The notes: generated by a model not told the origin, from the letters alone. DNA of 64,000 bases from Cytospora piceicola (GCA_023375675.1 JALQBC010000002.1:1302001-1366000); one strand, 5' to 3'. Positions 21,369-35,058 are shown, numbered from the stretch's first letter. Program-made: numbers and translations.

Positions 21369-22320
21369 CTGGTTGCTGCGTCAGAAAACGATCTGTATTA
21401 TTGTGCTGCAGGTGTGAGAAAGAAAATGGGATGCCAAACCTGTCAAGGGATGTTTTGAGGTTCGAACGCCTCAGAAACCTGATATTGGAAAAGTGACTTG
21501 GTTCAGGATTTCTTGAGTCTTCACATTGAGTGTCATATATAGCTCCATCCATCGTGGTTTGGTGAACATCGAATTGATATCAAGTTGAAATCGCTATTTG
21601 GGCGCTACTAGATTGGCGGCTGCTCTAGAAGGTTGGTCATCGCTCCCTATTCCAATAAGCCTTAAATTCCAGTGCCATCTAGGCACATTCGGGTATCTGC
21701 AGCACTATAAGCACCCTAAACAGGGTACCCTGACGCAGACCCTCGGCGAAACCTGAGAAACTCCGATATACCCAAATACCTAAGTACTTGAGTACCTAGT
21801 CAGTGATACCGTTTCCCCTGCAACCCAACATCGACCACCCAACATCGACCAGGTGTTGGGTTTGGAGCATGACCCCATCATGTACCGGAGTAATACCAAC
21901 CTGGAGGAGACAGTTGAGACGAACCTGGTCTGGAAACCGGTTTGTCTAGCCGCTGAGGTGAGCGCCAATTCCTCACGAAAAGTGACATTATAGGCAGATC
22001 GTATCGGCAGGTAATATCATGCACAGTAAGATGCTGATTGGAGCCGTACCTACTTAAGTAGGTAGCTACCAATGAACTCCCAAAAGCTATCTGCCACAAG
22101 TAAAGCAGGAAAAATAAACTGTTGCACAGACTTGCCTGACAGCTGATAAGACTTTGTCTACTCCCAGTCAACTTGAGGTGTTGCGGGCGTAGCGGTCATC
22201 CTCATCCGTCCTAAACAACTTCAGCATCAATACTTCCGTTGTCCCTCCCTATATGGGCTTCTGATCGAGACCTCGTATTGTCCACTATATAAGACTAGTG
22301 GCCACCTCCCACCGACAAAG
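21369..22320. promoter_or_regulatory. Divergent intergenic region with palindromic TACCTA motifs
   Basis: Region between the lipase (minus) and the CXC-motif gene (plus). It contains a TACCTAAGTACTTGAGTACC stretch near 21777 and a perfect 18-bp palindrome TACCTACTTAAGTAGGTA at 22047-22064. The same word family recurs in other spacers of this window. A role is not known. Confidence 0.5.
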
Positions 22321-25300
22321 ATGACAAATCTGTCCGACTTTGGATTCTCGTCATTCAGTGGCCGCAGTGATAACACTCTAGCGCTCGCTGCGGCTAATAC
22401 TTCGACTTCTCACTTCTCAAGCTGGAAGCGCCTAAAGGGTTCCAGAAACTAGGGGAATCACTGTCGCCATGGCGCCGGAGCGCTGCCGAAACGGGCACTG
22501 CTCACAGAACGGCTCGCAAGTTAGGCGCGTTGTATGAACAGGTCGCCGTCCTCCCTGCTCAGCTGTACCGTGCGTATGGGCGACGAGTCTCGGAGATATC
22601 TGCCTCAAAGGATTTCAATCCACAGGGCACTCGAAAGCACGGCAACTTCCAGGGCCAGGTCGGGGCGGACGCCACGAACATCTGGGCTGCGGCCACGTCC
22701 GGCAAGACCGCCATGGCCGTGAACCTGCTTGCATGTATGCTGGCACGCTTGTGGCCGGCGGCTGAGGCAAACGCAATCTTGTCGGAGCTTGTCGATGGTC
22801 GGAAGAAGCAGATCCGGTACTTATATGATGGCAGAGAGCCGTCCCACATTGCTCCCCTGGCCGCTTCTCAACAGGAGATCACGCACAAGGAACTGGCTGA
22901 GTGGGATGCCAGTGCACGTGCCTGGATTTCCATAGCCAATAAGGCGAAGATTACTCAGAATAACAGCATGGAAGAGCTTCTGCTGGCCGGTGACCTTCCT
23001 GTCGATACCAGTCCCGTGCTCTATGAGGGTGTGATGCGATCTTGGAATACAGCCATGTCGACCATCAGCAGCCTGATCCAGGGAATGCCGCATCGAGTTC
23101 ATGATGGAGCCGTACTCCTTGCTATATCAGCATGGCACCTTTATCCAGACATTGAGATATTCGCTCCCAAGATCAAATACATCGCATCAAATGATCCTCT
23201 TTTCCAAGACGGCGGCCGTCTCACTTTGGGCCTGCAGAATGCCAACCCCGAGAGCGCACAAGGGGTTTATTGGTCTCTGCACTTGGCTCGTCTACGATAT
23301 TACGGTGACCCGGTTGAAGTGACTCGGACGTCGACAGAAGAGACCAAGGTATCATTTGAGGATTTCTCTTTGATAGTTCTTGGTAGCTTATTTGGTTCCT
23401 GGGCAGGGAAGTGGTTCACGCCTAACCTTGAAGTTTTAGACGAAGCCCAGGTCATCATTAAGCTCTGGGAGACTGTAGAAAACTCGGCATCTGAGAATGA
23501 AACTGCTCGTCAATTTGTCACCATCACTGATAAGTGGATGAAGGTTCTGGTGTCTGCTGCGCGGACTTTGACTGAAACCACTGTCGATGAGTTACCAAAA
23601 GCAAGAAGATTGGTGTTGGCTGGAGCCCGTGGGAAGGGCAAGCTGCTAGTCCATGGAGGTGGGAAACCGCCGCCATGCTTCGGACTGCTGGCTCCGACAA
23701 CCATCCTTCTACTTCTCAACGATTCGGAAGCGAGGATTGAAGCTTTGAGGAAGATAGCTGAGCTTCGTGGCATGGGAGAACCCCGGACACTCATCAGTTA
23801 TAAATCTGATGAGACTGGTCAAATTGAGTACGCAACTGCTGTGCCTATTGACAGGCCGATACCAAAGAGGAGTCTAGAGGGCCAGGAGAGAGCCGCTAGA
23901 GGACACATCCGTTGGATACCAACAGCCGTCGCCGTCCGCTCCCGCCGCCGTGGCAATTGCGGTTGCGCAACGGGCTGTACGACTACTCACTGCACTTGTC
24001 GAAGAGCTGGTGTCTCGTGCGATGACTCTTGTCAACATATGGGAGGAGTATTTTGCGAGAACCAATATGGTCTCGATGAGCCTCTTGCTCCCGATAATCC
24101 ACGCAAGAGACTCATCGAAGGCAAAGGGGAGGTTTGTATGGGATTAGAGCCCGACAACATCTTCCCAGAGAGTCAATCACTTTCATGGTATAATCCGCCA
24201 AGCTGCCTAGAATTGGGCGTCTTCGCCACCGAGACTATGAGCCCTAACAACGGATCTCAAGCTATTTCGAACGAAGAAGCGGCAGGTCATCTTGAGTCCG
24301 CAGCTGCAGATTGGGCGGCTTGGGAGAATGACGTGACGATCCTTGATCGATTCAATGCGGAAAGGACACGTAAATTCAACTGCATACTTGGGAACCTCGA
24401 AGAAGCCGCTCTTCTAGTTCTTGAAAACAAGGACGGGGATGATGTTCAGCTTGACACAGGTAGTCCGGAATTATCCATCACTGAGGTGCTAAACATCTTG
24501 CAACTCGGCACAGTGGATGCGACAAGACTGCTGGTTCATCTAATAAGCATATTCACCCCCTCATACGTGGAAGGTGTGACAGAGAACCGGGTTAGGTCTT
24601 TTCTCACTTCCATGAAAACCATGGGAGCGGCTTCAAGGATCTACAAGCTTCTGCCAGGGGCATTAGTATCGTTACGGCTACTGGACGGCAGTATCCCGAA
24701 TCTGAAGAGGGTTCCAGAACGCCACTTGCCAGCATCACCTTCCATACACAGCATTTTCTGCTCTTTTGACCTTGATCGAAGCGAAGCCTTGGCCTGCGTA
24801 TCAACTTTTGATGCAGGGACGCTTCTTATTTCGCCCACGGAACTGAAAGATGTTCTAGCGGTATCAAGCGGGAACTCCATCTACGCACCTTCCAGCATAT
24901 TGAGTGACCCGCACGAGCGTTGCAAAGAGTTCGAGTTGACTCGTATTGTGGGCAATGTGGGCCAGGCCGGCGTGACGATGCTCATCCCGCCAGTGGAACC
25001 GCGCATCGTCAAGCCGGGGCAAGATAGCTGGAAGGTAATCAACCATATGCCATTCGACCTCAAATGCGAGGACTGCTTTGGTCCAACAACCCTACACCTT
25101 TCCTTCACGGGTTATGAACAGTCTGTGGCGAGCTCCGTCAGACACGGAGCCCGAGATGTGGAGGCACGTTACATGGAAACACTGGTATCTGTTTTCGACG
25201 GCAGCAAGTGGGTCGCCGACTTAGACATCTTAGCTGCGTTGAGGGATGATCATCTTGTACGGCTCGAATTACCGGCTGACTGTGCGCATTCTGGTGGATC

Positions 25301-25635
25301 TCAGCCGAGGTGGACTTCCATTGACTCCTGGGACGAGTTGATCGAAAAGCCGGCGGAAATCAGCATAATCAGAGCCCATGGCAACTCCCTAGCGAGGCTC
25401 GCTGCCGTTGTTATTGCTTTCCAAAAGGACAAGTCGAGGTGTATTGTTCTTCCAGAAAGTGTAAGTTGTTATGAGTGCATCATGGACTTTCTTGTTGAAA
25501 AATCATGGGGAAGTGACAATATCGTGTTGATTTGTTAAATTCGCAGGGTTGGAAGTGCGAAGTAAGTGTATACAAGCAAATCCCCCCCCCCCCCGCGGTG
25601 AAAGCTGGTGTACAGAGAAGGGAATTGAAATATAG
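22321..25635 (+). CDS. Large fungal-specific protein with CXC-like cysteine motif
   Basis: An uninterrupted frame of about 1000 residues runs from about 22398 to a GTAAGT donor at 25461. The only good upstream ATG, at 22321 (MTNLSDFGFSSF), is in another frame, so a short intron near 22366-22440 is needed; its exact ends are unclear. At the 3' end an exon at 25547-25561 (GWKCE) and perhaps a tiny last exon (25618-25635) complete it. The central Cys cluster at 23958-24060 has spacing CxC-x3-C-x4-CxC-x6-C-x3-C-x7-C, resembling tesmin/TSO1 CXC zinc-binding motifs. It is preceded by an Arg-rich stretch. Other segments (HDGAVLLAISAWHLYPD, GVYWSLHLARLRYYGDPV) match a widespread fungal family of unknown function. 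No enzyme domain is recognised. CXC motifs can bind DNA, so a nuclear role is only inference. Confidence 0.8.
25582..25594. repeat. Poly-C run
   Basis: A run of 13 C in the presumed last intron or 3' region of the CXC-motif gene. It makes the exact 3' end of that gene uncertain and is a place where assembly length errors are likely. Confidence 0.9.
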
Positions 25636-25804
25636 GAAGAACTTAAAACCTCCGCCAAAAAGTAGTCTCCAGAGTGGTATCAACGATCGTAGTGAAACAA
25701 AAATCAACGCCGGAAACATGAAACCGCCAACCCAGTTATGGATGCGCCGAGATTACCTCCCTAGACCCAACATGTCACAACCTCGCTCTTCCCCTTCAGA
25801 ACCC

Positions 25805-27339
25805 TCACCAGAGAGCATCATGCTGAACCATATCTTCCTTGTACACTCTCGGAGAGCTCCTCGTCCTCGTCCTCCCTCCGTGTCCTCCTGAGCCACCACC
25901 AGATCCAGTCCCTCCTGTCCTCCCCCCTTCACCTGCCGAGGCCACCACAACTTCGGACTCCACGATAGTGCCTTGACCATACTGTTGGCTTAGCGTCAAA
26001 ACACGAGGTGGGAAATATGGAACCCGCGCGATGTTGTTTAGCGGCCTCTCGTAGGGCGGCGGACCGGCGTCGGCATCGTGGACGAGTTGGGCCGGGACTT
26101 GTCTCTTGTGCGCGTAGAGGCGCATGCCTCCTTGCACTGAAGCGCTCGTATCCGTCGTGACTGTCGGTGGAGGCGACCGAGGCTCTTTAGCGTTTGATAT
26201 GGTTGCATAAGGGTAACGCTGTTGGTATCCGTGAGGGGAATGGGCAGGACTGCCGCGCAGCACAAGTAATGGGGAGCCAGGACTGCGCTGTGCAGGGTGT
26301 AGAGCGCTGAGGTGCCGACGGGCTTTCTTCTTGGATGGAGATGTCATGCCCCATGAAAGTCCGAACGCCGAGCCGGGAGTGAAGATGGTCAGGAAGATGG
26401 CCGCGAGAAGGACGAGAGCGCCGTCGAGGACAACGGTGTAGACTTGAGACTGAGATATCGAGGAGTCGAGACCGCTATTGAGCTGGACCATGCGGGCAGC
26501 GGTCCTGGCTAGGATCAAAACGAGGGCGACTTGCACGCCTGTAGCGAGGAGGGGTCAGCGAGTGTCGCTATACAGACAGGCCCACCATGCAGACAGCAAG
26601 AGGACGTGATATGTGCTTGAGGCTTACAAAGCAGCGCCGTCTTGAATCTCGATGAACGGTAAACAGCGGAGAAACGGGGATCTAGAAATTCTCTGTTCCG
26701 ATTGACCTTGAACATGAACCAGTAGTATACAATGAAGAATCCCAGTATGCTGATAATTTGAAGGCCTAGGCCGACGATGAGGACATTGACGCCTTGTTGA
26801 ATCTTGCCGAACCTGTCAGCATGTCCTCACGATAGACATGTCATGGACCAGTACAAACTCACCTCTTCCTTGCTGTAGCCCTCAGCAGTGAAAGCACTTC
26901 CAAGAGCCTGGAATGCAACAGTGAATATGTCCCAGCCAATGAAGAAGTTCCTCAACCAAATTGGCTCAGGAACGATGCTCAGATCGCTCCCATAGAGCGC
27001 CAAAACGTGAGGCAAGATCATATATACCGCCGAAGTCATGAACGTAGGACCCATAGTGGTCCCTAGCAGGAACAGAACAAAGTATGGCTTGCTAGCGAGG
27101 TTGGATCGGAGCAGTAGCCTCCCAGAATAACCCATGATTTCCAAGAGAAGTCCAGCGATCAGCGTCAGCGAATATGTAGTCGTCCTAGACCTAGCTCCGG
27201 TCCACAGGTGGATGGGAACCAGTAGGGCAAATGCTGCCAGAATAATTGCGGCGCCTTCCAGTGAAGGAGGCACAGAAAGCCAGCCTTGCTCGACAGGACA
27301 TGTTGTCGGTGTGCAGTCGCCTGCACTCGTGCTCGACAT
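25805..27339 (-). CDS. RTA1-like multispanning membrane protein
   Basis: Predicted 461-residue protein from exons 27339-26863, 26802-26628 and 26538-25805; introns of 60 and 89 nt, frame closed. The first intron uses a GGCAAG acceptor, since the nearer GACAG breaks the frame. The N-terminus has TPTTCPVEQGWLSVPPSLEGA, then about seven hydrophobic segments including FALLVPIHLW, SLTLIAGLLLEIMGYSGRLL, LQIISILGFFIVYYWFMF and VVLDGALVLLAAIFLTIFTPG, the order seen in RTA1/RTM1 proteins. Such proteins are linked to lipid movement and resistance to toxic compounds in yeast. A long Ser/Pro/Gly-rich cytosolic tail of about 190 residues follows the last membrane segment and is unusual in length. It is convergent with the CXC-motif gene. 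Confidence 0.85.
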
Positions 27340-29438
27340 GATGGTCCGCCGGCTGGAAAATGTGACGGCTATGGTGGTGGGAGTTACATCGAAAGGATGC
27401 ACAGGGGAGGGACAGACAATGGACAAGGCTGGCTGGACGCTCTGCCCTATGCTAGTTATAACGGCCCGAGAGGGGCCAAAACGTATGACTGCCGAAGCAA
27501 GACCAGGAAGTCAGACTAGCTCTGTATGTTGGCAGAGACACCCGAGTCTATGGAGACTGTCGGGCGACACATTGAGCCGTACGCTGCAGCATTGCTGCAC
27601 CTCGACCAACAGTAGTACTGTAGTGTTACAGTAGGCTCTGGCCTGCACAGTGACTAGCCCGCAACCATCCATCAATGCCATCACCGCATCTGGGTGTGTC
27701 TGGACTTGTGCACCCACGATAGGTCATCCATGTGGACTTCAGTCCGGCATATCGTTCGCTTCTCGGTGATATTGTCAGGTAGGGGGCGATAATGATGGGA
27801 GAACGCAAAATCCCTCACTCTGAGAGGTGCGTGCCATGGGCATGGTGATTGCCAGAAACATGATAAGGTTTTCCCACTGGCTGCCTAAGCGGGCATGGAG
27901 GGAATATGTGAAGAAGGATATGATGTAGCATTGAGGCAGCTTGCACAAATCAAAGGCTCTCCTGAGTACCGACAGTCCGGACCAGCCATGCGCAGTTAGA
28001 CGCCGAGACGACTCCTAGGCCAATCGAGCAGTCACTCGGCAGAGTGAGTGAGAATAGTTCCCTTGTTGTTGCATGCATGAGGATGCTGGCTTTCAAGGTT
28101 GCTTATGGCGACTTTGGCTGTTGGTTCTGTCAACAAATGTCAGCCAATGGATTAAAGGTGCCGTTACATTTCATCTATCTGCTTTGCAGTGGATATGGCT
28201 CGATTCTTCAGCCGCGGTCACGCGCAAATTCTATGCGGAGCTGCGGCGTAGATAACGGTCAAAGTGGGTATCGTCGTTCGACCGGGGGGACGAAGTATGC
28301 AAACGCAATCTCGGCCAAGTGGTTGCAAAGCCGGCCAAGCAGGTGCGGTCAAACATAGAAGTGGTGGTGCGTTGGCTGCAAGGTGACAGGCGTCGAGAGC
28401 GAAACATCACGGAAAAGCGGCCTGACAAGAAATTGTGGGAGGCTGCATCGAGGTCTGTTGGTGTTGGTTTGGATGAGTGAATGCAGTTGAGAAGGTCTCG
28501 AAATCCTTCCAAAGGCCGAAGGATTAGACGCCTCGATGACATGAACTCGGTCCACAGATGCAAGATAAGCGCGGTTCTTGCGTGTTCTTGCGTAGCAAAC
28601 GCCGGGGATCTACACACTGAGATTGGCCAAACCGCGGTAGTGGAGACGGGGAAACCGGAAGGATGATGCTGTAGTAGAAGAAGCATCAGCTACACTGCAA
28701 CCCTTCGACCATCCGCATCCTGGTTTATTCGAAAGAGACGAGCGAGGTTATCCACCAGGCCAGAGTAACCATCCATCTGAACCATGCATGAATGGCACGA
28801 TGGCACGCTGCACGTCGTTCGCCAGCCACACATTTCGGGGCTCGTCCCCCGTGCCCATGGTGGGCATTGCTTGACTGGCCCAGGGCTGTGTACTGGGCTA
28901 GGTAAACCAACAACCACTTTCACTTAGAACCTCGAGATATTTTTCACCTAATCGCCCTCCAATTTCAGTTGGATATTGACGCCGCAGCCCCCCATACCGT
29001 CGTTAGCCCGGGTGCTCAAGCAAGAAAGTGAACCCCGCGGGACGAACAACTGGCGACGGCCTCACCCGCTCCTAGTGTCCTTTGTCCAGTATAAAGGTGG
29101 GAGAAGAAGGGACGCTGTGGGTACTGGGTAGACCTTTTCAATCAGTGAAGTTCTCGAAGAATGAAATCTGTCATTGAGACATAGTAGTGATAAGCATCTT
29201 GTCGGTAAAGGTGAATCGAGGCTGAAAAATGTTGCCCCTTTCCCCTGGGAGCCCCGGATCACAAAATACCCTAACCCTCCTCCGGAGACGTCGATGATGA
29301 TTTCGGTGGTAGAGGAACCAACCAATTCATCCCCGTCCAGTTGAAGACTTGGTTTTCTTCCATATTTCGCGTCGCCGCTGGAACAGCTTCTGGTGATCCA
29401 ATGGGATGTAATACCAGTTGACCTGTGCTATAAGCGAC

Positions 29439-29448
29439 GGGGGGGGGG
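29439..29448. repeat. Poly-G run
   Basis: Ten consecutive G bases in the gene-poor block. It is a possible assembly weak point with no functional reading. Confidence 0.9.
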
Positions 29449-32201
29449 AGGCATGGTTTCCGACGGGTGCGACTCTTAGAGGAGTTCAGGTTGCGAGCCC
29501 TTATGCTGTCCTCGAAGGATGTGTTAGGGCTTCATTGACGTCCTTTTGCACCTCAGCTGAAAATTAATCCACAGTTTCCAAGAGCCCAATCTGGGGAGCC
29601 GGGTGGGGTGGCGTGGTGTCGAAAGGGACATCTGGATGGCACCTGGGAAACGGGATATCTGGAGAGACCTAATAATTAGTTGACGTCTTGCCATCTATCA
29701 CTTCCAGTTTCCAACCCACCCCTGGGGCTAAGATCCTTCCGTGAGTTCTCAGGTTTGTTTAGTTGTGGGCTGACAATATGTCGCTACTCGATCGTGGAGA
29801 CGACATCTGGTGGCCTCCAGATGTGGTCACCTACCTCACGCTGGGTCTCATTTTGGTGTTTTCTCGTGTTCAAGCGATATTGAAAAAAGCGATGCTTCTG
29901 TATCAGATCAATGGTAGAGCCAGGACTATGGCTACCGGACAGACATTGGGAAAAGTATGATTTAGGGTGTGGCATACTCACCCCAAGGGTCTCCATAATG
30001 TTGTTAGCACTTGCATGTGGTTATACAATAGAGTTAGAAGCTATAACCACATACTTAGAGCCAACCTGGACAGTCGCGATCATGGAAGTGATCGTACGGT
30101 TCGCGCTGCAGTTGGTAATCCTTTGCCATACCGGAGAAGACGGCATCAACAAGAGGGGTCCCTCCCCGAAAGTCGTCGACTGGCCTGCGACTGGCAGATA
30201 ACCGAGAAGACTAGAGAGCAGTCCTCCCGGAGAAGGCCACCAATTCCTTGCATGCTCAAAACTTGCAGATTCGGGTCAAGGAAAACGTAATAGTCAAGAG
30301 GAACCTGACAAAAGCCCATGCCCCTGCCCACTGGCCAAGCGCAGAATATCTTGGGCCACCAGCCAGTTGGTCAGGGCCCCCAGTCTCGAGGTGAGTCCTA
30401 GAAGTCCTAGACTTAAACGCTTAGCAATGGATAATAGCAACTGGGGAGGCGGGAACAGTCATAGTAGTGGGTAGACCTGGATAGCAGTAACTTGAATGTC
30501 AGGCAATTTAGACGATACAAATAAGCCTCGGTGTAACACAGTACTTACTTACATACTGACAAAAGCTCACTTACAACTACGCTCGGAATCGTGTAGCTGC
30601 AGGTCACAAGTTCAGCAATCTCTGCACGGTATATGTCGAGGAGAGCGAAGTGGGATAGAATAGAGGCCGAACAGCGGTCAAATCACACCGCGAATGAAGC
30701 AAGCGGCAATCATCAAGGCATGGCTGCAAAGAGCAACTCTGCGTATTAGAATCATCACTCCTCCTGTTTGTAGGGCGATGGAACTGCTAGGGTGTTTCCA
30801 TATCAAATGATTGGGTCATGTCCTCAGTACGGAATGCACAGCCGTACATTTATATTTCGAAACCGGACCGAAGGGGTTCCCGTGATATTATACAGACCAA
30901 CCATGGCTGGTTCCTGCCTATAAACATAGACAGATACTTGGCTGCAAGATCGGAGCTAGGCGTTCTGTCACAGGTCAGTAAATTGGCATGGAGTCCTGAC
31001 GAAGCACGGAGAAGAGTAGTACCTCGGGTGCAGGGCACCTGTAGCGAGCCCAGACCTGGCCAAGTCAAGCTTGAACGGTGATGAGGAGGAGGAGCATAAT
31101 GTTGTTGCCGTTCGTAGACTTTGAGGAAGCAGAAGGATGAAGTTGTTGGGCTGAAGCAATTTGCAGTACTGCATAATCGCCGATGAAGAGCAGGCGGCTT
31201 ACTGAGATAGGAAGACGCTGTGGAGAACAGTCAGAATTCGGCCTCACGCCTATGATGTCTGAAGTTTAACTCCAAGAATGATCTATAAACCCTGTCGCTG
31301 AACTGAATACCCCGTGATGCCAGGATCCCATATTCGATTGATTGTGCATGGTCAACTTGGTCAAGTTAGCAGTCGACATAATGAAGATTCCAGTCCCGCT
31401 GACGTTGTAGGCTTTTATGCCAGTCTCGGGATTAATGTTCAGATACCTTCACTCGCAAATTGGATAGGCCAGCCTATATCACCAAATCCAAGCCCCGATA
31501 GATCTCGTTCCAGCTGAGGCTAGAATAAGTTATCGAGGTGAATAAACCACGGGGAAGCCCTCGCTCAGAGCACCACATTCTGACGTACCAGCCTCTCTGG
31601 GATTATTCTCACGCTGCAATATCATTTCCGGCAAGTGCCACTGGATGGAAAGCTCTCCGAGGTTTTGTGGCTACCATGGTAGAAAGGTAGCAGTCAAACA
31701 CGGCGGTGTCACCTCGACAGCCGTCCGCCAGCCCTTCAGAGTCGGACGACCTCGACACGAACTTCGAATACGGGCCACTAGGAATGTTCTCCCCTGGCGA
31801 TCTCTGCAAGGTACCGATCTAGTTCATAAAAAGAAGTTGACCGCCAACCATCAGAATACGGGAGCGGAAAATGGCTAATTCGCACATCAGATGTCGACTT
31901 CTCGGGTAACGTCAAGGCGTCATGGATGACCAGTCGTATATGCGGCTCAGGCCGGCTAATATATGGGATCCCTACAATAGCGATTTGCTTTTCCTCCAGG
32001 TAACAAGGTCGCGGTGTTCTGCCCCCTGGCCTCCTGTACACCGAGGTCGTAGGCAGTGCACGACCCGAATGGGCGTCATTCCACAACGGGTGCGCACACA
32101 GTCTTACGAATACAGCCTAACGCTTATCAACAAGGTGAGGCAAAGAGAAAATAGAACTTCCGTGCAGTCTTCTGGAAACGTCCGAGGCGTTCGGATCCTT
32201 T

Positions 32202-32774
32202 CTATTTGCTGACTTGCATGCTGGCCATAGGCGTGGAAAACCACGAAAGACCGTTTTTCTGCACCTTACTATCTAGGGAGCCAAGCGACTGAGGCGCCAC
32301 TGAGCTGCTCAAGTCTAGTGATGCCATGTAGAGGAGTCTGTGACAACTAGTATAGGGGAGAGTCGCAAGATCCGAGGTCAACTCGACATCACATGAAAAC
32401 TGTAAAGAAGCACAGTCGGTGTTCGAAATCTTGAATAGACTTCCATGTTGCCAGACGCCGGAATTTCCTTGCAGAGCCCGAGTGATATTATCTCCAGTTA
32501 TTCTACATGGAGCATATTCCGGAGCTCTATTATGCTGTTTTCCTACCAGAGGGAATGACATTGTGAAGTATCTTGGAGCATCGTACGATGATGTTCCCGC
32601 GAGCTTGAAGTCTGGGGATTGCTGTGTGCGCCGTGACAGCGGCCCATCATTTATCATAGCGATGAGAGGAAAAAGTAATGTGACTCCATGGAAGTTCACC
32701 CAGACAGTGACCAAAGCAGACGGGGTGGGTCCTAGCGCTTGCAGGACAGTGTATGCTGGAATTCTCGCTTTCAA
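32202..32774 (-). CDS. Unrecognised 190-codon open frame
   Basis: The longest open frame in the 27-37 kb block. It contains readable stretches such as VTVWVNFHGVTLLFPLIAM and LGSLDSKVQKNGLSWFSTPM, but I recognise no family. A second frame on the same strand (32647-33150) overlaps it. Composition does not look strongly coding, so this may be chance or a relic. Confidence 0.15.
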   Translation of the reverse strand: MKARIPAYTVLQALGPTPSALVTVWVNFHGVTLLFPLIAMINDGPLSRRTQQSPDFKLAGTSSYDAPRYFTMSFPLVGKQHNRAPEYAPCRITGDNITRALQGNSGVWQHGSLFKISNTDCASLQFSCDVELTSDLATLPYTSCHRLLYMASLDLSSSVAPQSLGSLDSKVQKNGLSWFSTPMASMQVSK

Positions 32775-35058
32775 AGCTCGCAGAAAGACTGGACGTCACG
32801 CTTGTGCGTCCGGAGAGGATTCTCCGGCAACAGCTCGAGAATGCAAGTCGGTAATCAGCAGACCCGGGAGGAGTCCGCCTTGGAAGGACATGCTGCCACA
32901 CATGGCCGAGCATGCGACCAGCTATTAGCTTCATCGTGACCCGAAGTAATGCCATGAACTTCGAGCTTGAGTTGTGTCGCGACACTTCATCCTTTCCAGG
33001 GCACAAGTGAGACTCCTCGCTCGTAGAGCACATGGCACAAGAACAATACCAGACGATGCGAAAATTTTGGTCGATATGCACTGTGAGCCGGCTGCCACAT
33101 GAGATGTTGGTGATAGCCTCATGTTGTACTGTGAGCTTCCACCTTACCAACCAAGGCTAATTTTGGGCACATGCCGGTAGTTTGATGTCGACGAGATCCG
33201 AGGGCGTACATGTGGCAGCAGCATCATAGGTGGTAGGTATACGGCATTTGAGCCTCGCCGATACAGCCAGCATCCCCGATATTCGGATAGAGGCTACTAG
33301 ATGATGTGTCCAAACCTCTGGATTTATCGCTTGGATTTGTGCGGGTGTGGCAGTGGCTTCAGACAGTTGACCCTTCCCTCGTGTTTCTTTGACTCAGACA
33401 TGCCTAGATGCTTTCCGAGTTTTGGGGTCGTGGGGAAAGCCTGGAGAGGCCTCTGGGCTCCGTGACTTTGGAAACCTTCGGTGAACGTGGAATGTTCAAC
33501 GTCATGATCGGTAGTGAGCAGCGCAGCGTAGCACAGCAGACCTCAGCAGCGTGCGGCTAGCCTTAACGACCAGTAGGTTTGACGTCGAACGGTGCGCAAG
33601 CGTAGCGGGAGTGGCTGAATTTTTGCTCTTTTGACGTTCCTAGTGCAGGAACAACTGCAGCAGTTGAAGTTGTGTCCCGTGGAGACGTCAAGGTCATGTT
33701 CGTGTAATCTGAGGCTGCCTTGCGCGTTACTTTCTGCTTGTAACAATGTGCAGTCAGTATCTCTGGATTCAGAGGATGTTAGAAATGAATAGATACCAGT
33801 CGTGAATCATGTGGCTTAGCGTTCAGGCCACTCTCTCCAAAGTGCTGCGTCGGTATTGCCTTTCGACAGCAGCGGTGCCGAGGTCGAAGCCGAAGGTACT
33901 AGACTTCTGTCGTATCTGGGTGAAATGCCCAGTATGTTTCCTGTCGACTATGCACCAAGAAATAGGGTTACGGTGACCAATTTCCCTATAGAAGCCACCG
34001 TGTGACCATCCCAAGGATCTCGGCTCCATGGACTCGGTGATGTTGCAGGGAAAATGAGGCTCGTGATCCTTCTTCAGAGCGACATCGGGCTTAGCGGGGG
34101 CGGGGAACGCCTTGCAGCAGCTTGTCTCATATCATCCTTCCTGCTTGGCTGGAGTACCATTGATGTAGGTTGAGATTACTCTCCCTTCGGTTTGGAGTCT
34201 TGCAGGCGCCAAGTGGGAGTGTAACGATCTCATGCCAGAGGCACCATGGAATGATCACAGGCTCAAGGTTGACCTCGGGACGCCGGCAGCCAGCTGCACA
34301 ACATTGTCATGAGTAGCCGCCGGCCAGTGATTGACTGTCAGGGGTGTATACCAAGGATGGTATTGATGGTTGTCGTATCTGCTGACGTAGATACCTGTGC
34401 CTAGATATGCGGTATGCGGTGGAATGTGGGGAAGGGAGAAATTGCAGTTCTCCGTGCAGCTCTGGTGGGAGTGTCCGGGAGACATCATGACTGGACGAGA
34501 CAATGCAAACTTGCGCGCACCCTACGCAGTTGCGCGTCCTTTGGTCCATCTTGCGACAATGCTAGCTTCTGTCGCCAGGCTGTGGCTAGTCGTGGTCAAC
34601 GGTGGTCGTCTGGCCCAGCAGATCGTCACTCAAAGAGGCCTTGGGAAGCTTCTTGTCACCTGCCGTGAGCACTGGTCCTGGTGGGCCAACCCTGTATGGT
34701 GAGGCACGACAAGCTCGGCGAGGTACTAGAATTCAGATCAGGTATATATGTCCACATTTAGATCAAATAGACATTGGCGCAACAAGCGCCTTAATCGTAG
34801 GATAGTGGGCAATCATTGGATCAATACGAGATATCCTTTAATATGTGCTGCAAGATAGATGCAGATGAATGCAAGGGGTTCTCCAAATATCATGTCTGCC
34901 AGGTGTGGTGGGTACGGGTGCGGTTGCTCCTCCCGAGTTGTACCTTCTCCAAATCTTGGAACCAGGCCAACCGGACCCTGGAAAACCCTGGGCAACCCCG
35001 GAATGGAGTCACCAGAGTGGGTCCGAGGTTGAGTTCCAGATGTCACGCAGTCACGGCA

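Noticed and set aside
20664..21552. Arg/Ala-rich frames overlapping the lipase on both strands
   Set aside because: Shadows of the lipase, which has an intact catalytic triad arrangement and a clean splice to its C-terminus.
22680..22715. Walker-A-like SGKTA string in the CXC-motif protein
   Set aside because: The spacing lacks the GxxxxGK[ST] pattern and no Walker B or other ATPase motif follows.
32647..32760. GHCLG string resembling the GxCxG motif of polyketide-synthase starter domains
   Set aside because: The flanking residues do not fit the domain and no ketosynthase or other PKS motif is found nearby, so it is best taken as chance.
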